The notes under the pieces are model-generated. The model did no database searches and was not told the DNA's origin. It saw only the letters and a list, made by a program, of their open reading frames with translations. From Rhodospirillaceae bacterium (lineage in GTDB: Bacteria > Pseudomonadota > Alphaproteobacteria > TMED109 > TMED131): a stretch of 23,039 nt of DNA. Positions 16,577 through 23,039 of the stretch are shown in pieces. The stretch is from assembly GCA_902547175.1 (NCBI GenBank), contig CACCMS010000013.1, forward strand, positions 1 through 23,039. The letters are read 5' to 3'. How positions within the stretch are numbered: the first letter of the stretch is position 1; every line of letters starts with the position of its first letter. The position numbers were made by a program, and so were the translations under genes.

Positions 16577-17353
16577 TTATCCTCTTCCTACAAATGGCAT
16601 CTTATTTGCCATAATTGTTAAATTTAGAATATTAGTATCTAATGGAAGGTTTAAAATGGTAATAATTGATTTGGCTACATCTTCAGGGTTCATAGTTGCT
16701 TCCTTTAAAACACTTCCATTAGGTTGAATAACGCCCTTTTTGAATGATTTCGTTATTGCTGTTTCTGCATTACCTATGTCGATCTGACTGCACAAAATGT
16801 TTTCTTTTCTACCGTCTAATGCTATGCTTTTAGTTAATCCTGAAATTGCATGTTTTGAGGCAGTATAAGGAGCAGTTCCAGGTCTAGGAGTAAATGCAGA
16901 AATTGATCCATTATTAATTATTCTTCCTCCTTTTGGTCTTTGTTTTTTCATTAATTGATAGGCATACTTAGCACATAAAAACATGCCACTAATATTAGTA
17001 TCAATAACTTTTTTCCAATCCTTAAATTCTATTTTATCTATAGTATTAGCTTTTAGCCCTATGCCTGCATTATTAAACAATAAATCTAGTCTTCCATGAT
17101 ATTTCTGTATAAGCATAAACATTCTTCTTACATCAGTCTCTTTAGAAACATCGCATTTAATTACATGACAAATACCTTCATTATTTTCTTTTATTGATAT
17201 TTGCTTTGTAGTAAGTAATTTGTCTTTTTTTCTTCCAGCTAAATATGTATCAACTCCCTCTCTAGCTAAACCTAGTGCAACAGCTTTTCCTATACCTGAT
17301 CCGGCACCAGTTACTATGGCTACTTTATTATTAATTTTTTTTTTCAAATTCAT
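16577..17353 (-). CDS. Short-chain dehydrogenase/reductase, substrate unknown
   Basis: A 258-residue classical SDR. It has the T-G-A-G-S-G-I-G nucleotide loop at 15-22, N-N-A-G at 94-97 and the catalytic Ser150, Tyr163, Lys167 (Y-T-A-S-K). The A-G-R-K segment at 39-42 after strand 2 suggests NADP(H) preference. I chose the ATG at 17353, giving the usual distance to the glycine loop; an ATG 18 nt upstream is also possible. It overlaps the iron-sulfur gene by 23 bp, so it is probably the last gene of a flavoprotein/Fe-S/SDR operon. The substrate cannot be deduced; a link to the redox pair is suggested only by position. Confidence 0.88.
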   Translation of the reverse strand: MNLKKKINNKVAIVTGAGSGIGKAVALGLAREGVDTYLAGRKKDKLLTTKQISIKENNEGICHVIKCDVSKETDVRRMFMLIQKYHGRLDLLFNNAGIGLKANTIDKIEFKDWKKVIDTNISGMFLCAKYAYQLMKKQRPKGGRIINNGSISAFTPRPGTAPYTASKHAISGLTKSIALDGRKENILCSQIDIGNAETAITKSFKKGVIQPNGSVLKEATMNPEDVAKSIITILNLPLDTNILNLTIMANKMPFVGRG

Positions 17354-18056
17354 CACCATAAGCAACATCAAGCAATGGCTTAATTACTTCATTTTTAAGA
17401 TTAATTCCCACTCCACACTTAATTTTAAAACTGTTATATTCTTTTCTATATATCTCGAGCCCTAACCTTTTTGCTTTATCAATTAATTTATGTTTTTCGC
17501 TATCAGGAGTTAAAGGATCTATCAAAAGTCTCTGTATTTTTAAAAAAGAATATGGATTACCATATTTATAGGCTTCATTTTTTTTTATATCTGTAATATT
17601 ATTTTTGGCATGTACAGGGCATCCATCCAAGCAAGCATAACATTCGATACAAGCTGTCAAATTATGATAAAATTTATCTGCATCTTCATTCAAATCATTT
17701 TTCTTAGCTATGTTATTATAACCTTTCATTTGTCTAGTAATTCCATCTCTCTTTACTACCAAATCTTTAATAACTGGTAATGTTACAATTGCGCTAAGAA
17801 TGTCGCCTTCTCTTACTCTTGCTCTGCATGCTAATTTTGGTCTACTGTTAACATCTATTGTGCATACTCCACAATTTCTAGCTCTACATCCATATCTAAA
17901 AGCTAGATCATCATATTGTTCTTCTTGAGCTTGTAATAAAACATCAAGGGCCATAGGCCTTTCATCATGTGTTCTTTTCTTATATTTATATTCAATTAAT
18001 TTAAACTCATTATTTCTTTTTAACTTAATTTTAATATTTAGATATTTTTCTTCCAT
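17331..18056 (-). CDS. SdhB/FrdB-like iron-sulfur subunit lacking the [3Fe-4S] ligand set
   Basis: A 241-residue electron-transfer subunit of the succinate dehydrogenase/fumarate reductase family. The N-terminal ferredoxin domain keeps four [2Fe-2S] cysteines (Cys57, 62, 65, 77). The C-terminal domain has C-I-E-C-Y-A-C-L-D-G-C-P (Cys136, 139, 142, 146). In the family, a second motif C-x5-C-x3-C-P supplies two [3Fe-4S] ligands plus the last [4Fe-4S] ligand. Here only Cys214 (I-K-C-G-V-G-I) remains and no Cys lies between 146 and 214. So [2Fe-2S] and [4Fe-4S] look intact while the quinone-proximal cluster cannot form normally. It lies 12 bp downstream of the flavoprotein. No cytochrome b or membrane anchor gene is nearby. 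Confidence 0.88.
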   Translation of the reverse strand: MEEKYLNIKIKLKRNNEFKLIEYKYKKRTHDERPMALDVLLQAQEEQYDDLAFRYGCRARNCGVCTIDVNSRPKLACRARVREGDILSAIVTLPVIKDLVVKRDGITRQMKGYNNIAKKNDLNEDADKFYHNLTACIECYACLDGCPVHAKNNITDIKKNEAYKYGNPYSFLKIQRLLIDPLTPDSEKHKLIDKAKRLGLEIYRKEYNSFKIKCGVGINLKNEVIKPLLDVAYGDEFEKKN

Positions 18057-18068
18057 ATTATATTATTT

Positions 18069-20033
18069 TTATATTTGATTTACTTTATCGCCTGGTGCCC
18101 CGTCTAAGCTACCTGGCTTTATAGTAATTTGATCAGTTCCTAAAATATTTTTATACTTATTCTCTATAATTTTATCACTAATACTTTCAGGTAAAATTCT
18201 TAGGATTTTTGCTTTCATAAATCTAAATTTCTCAGAAATTTTATAATTAATAATCCTTTTTAATGGTGTCTTCTGTCTTAATAGTTTATATGCTTCAAAT
18301 ATGTTATTTTTATTTATTTTAACTAATGTAGAATAAGGTTTAGAGAATAAACTTGAGGTTTTCTTATCTAATCTTACGTGCCCTCCAACACTTTTTTCTC
18401 TTTTTAAAGACGCTATGGCTACTGCTTTCGCAGTAGTGATCATATTTTCAAGTTCTATTAAATCTATAAATTGTTGGTTCCATATCATTTCCTTGGGAAC
18501 GTTTACATTATTAAGATCTTTTTCAATCTTGTCTAAATAAGTAAGCATTTTTTTTAATTTCTTTTCTGTTCTAGCTGGTCCTATATTATCCCAACATTTT
18601 TTTTGTAAATCTAACTTAAGTTTATATGGTTTTAATTTTCCTTTTTTATTGAATAGATTTTTAAAGTTTAAATAATGTTTATGAAAAATATCATAATTCT
18701 TGTTTTTAAAACTTTGATTTGCATTTTTAGCTGCAGACTTTCCTGCTCTATAACCGAATACTGCTAATTCAGTAAGTGATGTTGATCCCAATCTATTAGC
18801 ACCAAATAGGCCTCCCATAGCCTGCCCTGCAGCAAATAGCCCTTTTATAATTATTGGTTCATATTGATTTTCTGCAGAATGAATAACCCTTGTTTGTTCA
18901 TCAACTCTGATACCTCCCATACTATAATGTGCACTAGGCCTTACTTCCCATGGAATTTCTGCTTTACCAGCTTCTTTACCTAAAGCTTGCCTTGCATTGT
19001 TGTAAGCACTTGGCAAAGCGCTTTTTAAATATTTCATAAAGTATTTTCCAGATTTTGGAGCAGAAATATTTTTTGTCATATCTAAAAAAGCTCCACCATT
19101 TGGACTCCCTCTTCCATCTTCAACAGCTCTCATTATTGCTTCTGAACATTCTGCTCTTGTTCTTAAATATACACTATCTAAAATAACTTTATTATTTTTA
19201 TCTCTTAACACCCCTAAAAAACTTGCTGTAGAAGGTTCTCCTGCTAATAGGCCTTCATATGAAGGAGGTGAAGCTAAACAAAAAGGTAAAAATTGAATTT
19301 GCTCCATGTCTAGTAAGTCAGCACCAGCTTTGATTCCTAATGCATAACTATCTCCAGTATTTCCCCTCATAGTATCAGTTTTAGGAAAATAAAGTGAAGA
19401 TAGCCCACCCGATGCTATTACTACAGAAGGTGCATTTATAAATAATACCTTACCTCTTGCTGCATCATAAACGATGCCTCCTAGTACTTTGATTTCTTTA
19501 CCTTCATTTCCTTGAGTTTCTTCTTTTACTACCTCTAGAAACCAACAATCTTCAAAATATTCTACATTTTTATATTTTATAATAGTATCCCAGTTAGTGT
19601 GTCCAAATGCTACTCCACTATTTTTATGACCTACTGACCTTGATTTATTATGCCCTCCCATAGCTATTGCTAATGTCTTTGGTTTATTTTTTTCTTTGTT
19701 AATAGATGGTCTTAAACCATTAACTCTTAATCTGTCATAGGCTTCTTTACTATCATTTGCAAAAGCTACTGTAATTTTTTTATCTGGTAAATCAGCACCA
19801 GCTAATTTAATATTTTCAGATAGAGCTTCCTCTGTATCTGTATTATCCCCAGCTTCTCTTACAGTAATAACCCCTTCACAAATTTTTGTGTCTGATGAAC
19901 TCATTGGGTCTTTCGAAATAACTATAACTTTTAGACCCTCTTCTGCTGCTGCCTGCACCGCTTGGCTTCCTGTTCCACCTGATCCTACGACTATAACATC
20001 GCAGTCTAAATACTCTATATTATCCGAAATCAT
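18069..20033 (-). CDS. SdhA/FrdA-family flavoprotein with an altered active site
   Basis: A 654-residue FAD-dependent oxidoreductase of the fumarate reductase/succinate dehydrogenase family. It has the dinucleotide motif V-G-S-G-G-T-G (16-22), A-S-G-G (207-210), Arg293, His369 in H-Y-S-M-G-G and Arg414 in G-A-N-R-L-G, matching the catalytic Arg and carboxylate-binding His/Arg of the family. Two hallmarks are changed. The covalent-FAD S-H-T is S-D-T (Asp48), so FAD is probably non-covalent; the H-P-T-G motif is L-P-F-C (249-252). The substrate is thus probably not plain succinate or fumarate. A long Lys-rich helical C-terminus follows. The partner Fe-S subunit lies 12 bp downstream. The start ATG is 4 nt from a TATAAT. 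Confidence 0.88.
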   Translation of the reverse strand: MISDNIEYLDCDVIVVGSGGTGSQAVQAAAEEGLKVIVISKDPMSSSDTKICEGVITVREAGDNTDTEEALSENIKLAGADLPDKKITVAFANDSKEAYDRLRVNGLRPSINKEKNKPKTLAIAMGGHNKSRSVGHKNSGVAFGHTNWDTIIKYKNVEYFEDCWFLEVVKEETQGNEGKEIKVLGGIVYDAARGKVLFINAPSVVIASGGLSSLYFPKTDTMRGNTGDSYALGIKAGADLLDMEQIQFLPFCLASPPSYEGLLAGEPSTASFLGVLRDKNNKVILDSVYLRTRAECSEAIMRAVEDGRGSPNGGAFLDMTKNISAPKSGKYFMKYLKSALPSAYNNARQALGKEAGKAEIPWEVRPSAHYSMGGIRVDEQTRVIHSAENQYEPIIIKGLFAAGQAMGGLFGANRLGSTSLTELAVFGYRAGKSAAKNANQSFKNKNYDIFHKHYLNFKNLFNKKGKLKPYKLKLDLQKKCWDNIGPARTEKKLKKMLTYLDKIEKDLNNVNVPKEMIWNQQFIDLIELENMITTAKAVAIASLKREKSVGGHVRLDKKTSSLFSKPYSTLVKINKNNIFEAYKLLRQKTPLKRIINYKISEKFRFMKAKILRILPESISDKIIENKYKNILGTDQITIKPGSLDGAPGDKVNQI

Positions 20034-20037
20034 ACTG

Positions 20038-20043
20038 ATTATA
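20038..20043 (-). promoter_or_regulatory. Probable -10 element of the flavoprotein operon
   Basis: TATAAT on the minus strand lies only 4 nt before the flavoprotein ATG. If used, transcription would start at or near the A of the start codon, giving a leaderless mRNA. No clear -35 is seen. The 75-bp spacer is shared with the divergent aldo/keto reductase. Confidence 0.35.
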
Positions 20044-20108
20044 ATAATACAAATTTAAAAAAAAATTAATAATTTATTTTTTATTTTAATTTATGTTACA
20101 TTTATTAA

Positions 20109-21041
20109 ATGAACAGAAGAGAATTCATAATAAATACAATGTTATTAGCTTTAAGTAGTAATAGCTTTTCTAATACTATAAGAGCTAAGAATAAAGAATC
20201 AAATAGAGGACTTAGCCCTATAAAAAAAACGATATATGGTACTAATGACTTTATACCCACAATTGGAATGGGGACTTGGTTAACATTTGATGTTGGACAC
20301 AATACAAAAAAAATTTTAGAAAGAACAAAAGTTTTAGAATTATTTTTTAATTATGGAGGAGCGCTAATTGATTCTTCTCCCATGTATGGTACCTCAGAAA
20401 GGGTAATTGGAAAATGTTTATCAAATATTGAAAAAGAATATAATTTATTTTCAGCCACAAAAGTTTGGACACCAAATACCTGGCATGGTGTTAAGCAATT
20501 AGAAAATTCAGAAAAACTTTGGAAAGTTAAAAATTTAGAACTTATGCAAGTACATAATCTAGTAAACTGTGAAAGTCATTTGGAAAATTTATTCCAGTTT
20601 AAGAATGAAGGTAGGATCAAATATGTAGGAATTACTACATCTCATGGCTGGAGACACGAGAAAACTATAAAAATTATGGAAAAGCATGATATAGACTTTG
20701 CTCAATTTACTTATAATATTGTTGATAGAGAAGCAGAAAATTACTTATTACCATTAGCACGTGAAAAGAGAATATCAGTTATCGCAAATAGACCTTTTCA
20801 AGGAGGAAATTTACTTAACCTTGTTAAAAATAAACCATTACCTGATTGGGCTGCAAATTATTCTATAAACACATGGGCTAACTTTTTTTTAAAATACATT
20901 ATTTCTCATGAAGCAGTTACATGTACTATTCCAGCAACTACTAAAACATCCCATATGCAACAAAACATGCAAGCAATGTATGGTCATTATCCTGATATAA
21001 AACTAAGAAAAATGATGGAAGAATATTTTAAAATTATTTAA
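20109..21041 (+). CDS. Aldo/keto reductase with a possible Tat signal
   Basis: A 310-residue aldo/keto reductase. The catalytic tetrad is visible as Asp88 and Tyr93 (I-D-S-S-P-M-Y-G), Lys118 (A-T-K-V-W) and His149 (Q-V-H-N-L). N-R-P-F-Q-G-G near 240-250 and I-P-A-T-T-K further on fit the NADP(H)-binding region. The N-terminus M-N-R-R-E-F followed by a hydrophobic stretch (about 6-16) resembles a twin-arginine signal, which would place a folded NADP(H) enzyme in the periplasm; the hydrophobic core is short and no clear cleavage site is seen. It is divergent from the flavoprotein operon and ends 5 bp from the convergent YgjP-like gene. The substrate is unknown. Confidence 0.87.
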   Translation: MNRREFIINTMLLALSSNSFSNTIRAKNKESNRGLSPIKKTIYGTNDFIPTIGMGTWLTFDVGHNTKKILERTKVLELFFNYGGALIDSSPMYGTSERVIGKCLSNIEKEYNLFSATKVWTPNTWHGVKQLENSEKLWKVKNLELMQVHNLVNCESHLENLFQFKNEGRIKYVGITTSHGWRHEKTIKIMEKHDIDFAQFTYNIVDREAENYLLPLAREKRISVIANRPFQGGNLLNLVKNKPLPDWAANYSINTWANFFLKYIISHEAVTCTIPATTKTSHMQQNMQAMYGHYPDIKLRKMMEEYFKII

Positions 21042-21046
21042 TTTTT

Positions 21047-21790
21047 TTAAAAGTCTAAAATACTAAAATTCTCTTTAAGCCAACTTTTATGAGTTTTATA
21101 CTCAGGGCAAAAATTAGATACTTTTTCCCAAAACATTTTAGAATGATTAAAATGAATTATATGACATAATTCGTGTATGACAATATAATCTATTATTTGT
21201 TTAGGCATTAAAATTATCTTCCAATTAAAAGATATGTGTTTTTTATTATCACAGCTTCCTAATCTCCTTTTAAATGAACGGATAGAAAAACCATTATAAT
21301 TTAAATGAATTTTTTTTGAGTAGTAATTTAATCTATCTTCTAATAATAAATAACATCGTTGTCTATACCAACGCTCTAAGGTATTTTTAACATTAATGTT
21401 TTTTCTTTTGTAAAATATTACCAAATTATCATCTTTAAAAATTACCTCATTACTTAAACCTTTTTTTATATTTATTTTATATTTTTTACCAAGATAAAAA
21501 GCTTCTCTATTAATAAAATTATTTTTGTATTGCTTACTATTTTTAAATATTGTTCTACTTATCCATTCTTTTTTTCTTTCTAACAAACTTAAAATATAAT
21601 CTTCTTTTATAAAGTTTGGGGTATTTACTAATATTTTATTTTTATCTATTCGAATAGAAATTGTTTTTTTTCTTTTTGTTACTTTAATATTAACAAGATG
21701 TGATATTCCAGAATTCTCGCATTTAAATTCTAAAATTTTATTTGTTAAATTTTTTTTTCTAAATATGCTTTTGAGTAATAGCCAGTTCAT
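21047..21790 (-). CDS. YgjP-like (DUF45) zinc metallopeptidase domain protein
   Basis: A 247-residue protein with a C-terminal metallopeptidase-like motif, V-I-H-E-L-C-H-x5-H-S-K-M-F-W. His206 and His210 of H-E-x-x-H plus His216 are probable zinc ligands and Glu207 the catalytic base. The upstream segment S-I-R-S-F-K-R-R-L-G-S-C and I-S-F-N-W also match the YgjP family. Its biological role is poorly defined. It starts right after the stop of the DUF3147-like gene. Confidence 0.88.
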   Translation of the reverse strand: MNWLLLKSIFRKKNLTNKILEFKCENSGISHLVNIKVTKRKKTISIRIDKNKILVNTPNFIKEDYILSLLERKKEWISRTIFKNSKQYKNNFINREAFYLGKKYKINIKKGLSNEVIFKDDNLVIFYKRKNINVKNTLERWYRQRCYLLLEDRLNYYSKKIHLNYNGFSIRSFKRRLGSCDNKKHISFNWKIILMPKQIIDYIVIHELCHIIHFNHSKMFWEKVSNFCPEYKTHKSWLKENFSILDF

Positions 21791-22132
21791 CTAATTTCTA
21801 AAAAAATTAAAATAAAAACTTAATAAATAAATTAATAACATTATAGATAAACAGCATAAAAAAACCGTAATGTAAAAGTTTGTTCTTTCGATTAAAATAG
21901 GAAATAATACAAACATTGGTATCGTAGGTATAAGGTACTTTAGAGTACTAAATACATATTCAGATATTTCTTTTTTTTCCATGCCTTCATAATACATCCA
22001 AAATATACATAATAAAGTCACAATAGGCATTGCTGTAATTAACGCAGCTAGTTTCAAATTAAACTTGGCAATTTCAGTTATTATTACTACTATTATACCA
22101 GTTATAACTACTTTAAAAATATAATAACTCAT
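21791..22132 (-). CDS. Small membrane protein, DUF3147-like
   Basis: A 113-residue, very hydrophobic protein with about four transmembrane segments (about 5-22, 27-46, 65-82 and 88-108). The N-terminal layout (K-V-V-I-T-G-I-I-V-V-I-I-T-E-I-A-K, then A-A-L-I-T-A-M-P) resembles the DUF3147 family; this is from memory of the family pattern. No function is known. It lies 8 bp downstream of the AcuI-like gene and abuts the YgjP-like gene. Confidence 0.7.
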   Translation of the reverse strand: MSYYIFKVVITGIIVVIITEIAKFNLKLAALITAMPIVTLLCIFWMYYEGMEKKEISEYVFSTLKYLIPTIPMFVLFPILIERTNFYITVFLCCLSIMLLIYLLSFYFNFFRN

Positions 22133-22140
22133 CCTAAGTA

Positions 22141-23039
22141 TTATAAATTAACATCTACTACTATTCTTCCAAAGGTTTTATTTTCAAGCATATTCTTAGC
22201 AACTTGATCTACCTCGTCCAAGCTTATTATCTTAGTCATTTTTGTTAAATGTTCTAAATTTAAATCCTTTTCCAACCTCATCCATGCTTCTTTTCTTCCT
22301 TCTATTGAATGATAAACACTATCAACACCAAGCAAAGAAACTCCTCTTAATATAAAAGGCATCACAGTGGAAGGAAAATCAAAACCCTGTGCTAGACCAC
22401 ATGCTGCAACTACTCCTCCATATTTTGTTGTAGCACAAATATTTGCTAAGGTATGGCTTCCTACTGAGTCAATCGCACCAGCCCATATTTCTTTTCCTAA
22501 TGGTCGACCTTTCTCAGATAATTCAGATCTATTAATAATTTTTTTTGCACCTAATGAATTTATATAATCTTGATATTCTTCCCTACCTGATGATGCACAA
22601 ACTGTATATCCAAGTTTACTTAATAAAGAAATGGCAATACTTCCTACTCCTCCTGTAGCACCTGTTACTAAAATTTCTCCTTTATCTGAAGTAACTCCCC
22701 TTTTTTCTAAAGCTAAAACACATAACATAGCAGTATAACCTGCTGTACCTATAGCCATAGCTTGTTTTTGTGTGAATTTTTCTGGTAGTTTTACTAACCA
22801 CTCTCCTTTAACTCTTGCTTTTTGAGCCAATCCACCCCAATACTTTTCTCCAACCCCAAATCCATTTAATATTACTTTGTCTCCTATTTTAAAATTTTCA
22901 TTAGAGGTTTCTTCTACCTCTCCTGAAAAGTCTATTCCTGGAACCATTGGAAAATTTTTTACTATTGGGGAAGAAGAAGTTATCGCTAAAGAATCCTTAT
23001 AATTAATAGTTGAGTAGTTAATTTTTACTAAAACATCTC
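22141..23039 (-). CDS. acuI: Acrylyl-CoA reductase AcuI/YhdH-type quinone oxidoreductase (5' end outside window)
   Basis: A zinc-free medium-chain dehydrogenase/reductase; about 298 C-terminal residues are present and the first ~30 lie beyond the window edge. The frame is open across 22948-23039 and reads V-L-V-K-I-N-Y-S-T-I-N-Y-K-D before F-P-M-V-P-G-I-D-F-S-G, so the ATG at 22947 is internal. The NADPH loop is A-T-G-G-V-G. The segment V-I-L-N-G-F-G-V-G-E-K-Y-W-G-G-L-A-Q-K-A matches AcuI/YhdH closely. AcuI reduces toxic acryloyl-CoA to propionyl-CoA, an intermediate of DMSP and 3-hydroxypropionate breakdown. No DMSP lyase or demethylase gene is visible here. It heads a leftward trio with the DUF3147-like and YgjP-like genes. 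Confidence 0.9.
   Translation of the reverse strand, partial: DVLVKINYSTINYKDSLAITSSSPIVKNFPMVPGIDFSGEVEETSNENFKIGDKVILNGFGVGEKYWGGLAQKARVKGEWLVKLPEKFTQKQAMAIGTAGYTAMLCVLALEKRGVTSDKGEILVTGATGGVGSIAISLLSKLGYTVCASSGREEYQDYINSLGAKKIINRSELSEKGRPLGKEIWAGAIDSVGSHTLANICATTKYGGVVAACGLAQGFDFPSTVMPFILRGVSLLGVDSVYHSIEGRKEAWMRLEKDLNLEHLTKMTKIISLDEVDQVAKNMLENKTFGRIVVDVNL

Noticed and set aside
21030..21056. Bidirectional terminator between the aldo/keto reductase and the YgjP-like gene
   Set aside because: Only a weak all-A/T palindrome is visible; too unstable to support a terminator call.
1..23039. tRNA genes, CRISPR arrays, insertion sequences, attachment sites
   Set aside because: Scanned spacers by eye; all are short and A/T-rich, with no cloverleaf, direct-repeat array or transposase-like reading frame.

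Overview
The window is about 23 kb of very AT-rich DNA (roughly 30% G+C by eye). It is gene-dense: most genes abut or overlap, and spacers rarely exceed 100 bp. Gene order on the left (surA, rsmA, convergent gmk-mltG-fabF-acpP-fabG-fabD, then rpsF-rpsR-rplI-dnaB-alr-cvpA-purF) is typical of Alphaproteobacteria. The base composition, short spacers and missing pdxA and radA suggest a streamlined marine lineage of the SAR11/HIMB59 type. That placement is inference; no rRNA gene is present.

Left block (1-6243). The 3' end of surA and rsmA run rightward. They meet a leftward envelope and fatty-acid block: fabD-fabG (ACP charging and ketoacyl reduction), then acpP-fabF-mltG-gmk. The mltG gene has an ATG overlapping the fabF stop, but a 13-nt homopolymer puts that ATG out of frame with the rest of the protein.

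Middle block (6347-12362, rightward). Ribosomal proteins bS6, bS18 and bL9 are followed by a 167-bp spacer with two consensus DnaA boxes. Then come replicative helicase dnaB, alanine racemase alr, cvpA and purF. The fabD/rpsF divergent spacer and the acpP spacer share the 9-mer TTGCAAGTA, placed at exactly the same distance from the fabD and acpP start codons.

Der block (12364-15659, leftward). A YfgM-like TPR membrane protein, the outer-membrane assembly lipoprotein BamB and the ribosome GTPase Der overlap one another. The BamB lipoprotein signal and body are in the same frame but separated by one TAA codon beside a T4A12 tract.

Right accessory block (15732-23039). It holds a fluoroacetate-dehalogenase-like alpha/beta hydrolase and a convergent operon encoding an SdhA/FrdA-like flavoprotein, an SdhB/FrdB-like iron-sulfur protein and an SDR. 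A divergent aldo/keto reductase with a possible Tat signal follows. Last comes a leftward trio: an acrylyl-CoA reductase (AcuI-like, cut by the window edge), a DUF3147-like membrane protein and a YgjP-like metallopeptidase. The flavoprotein/Fe-S pair is the best candidate for an undescribed system. The flavoprotein lacks the covalent-FAD His and the substrate-binding HPTG motif. The Fe-S subunit keeps the [2Fe-2S] and [4Fe-4S] ligands but lacks two of the three [3Fe-4S] cysteines, and no membrane anchor is encoded nearby. No tRNA, rRNA, CRISPR array or insertion sequence was seen.
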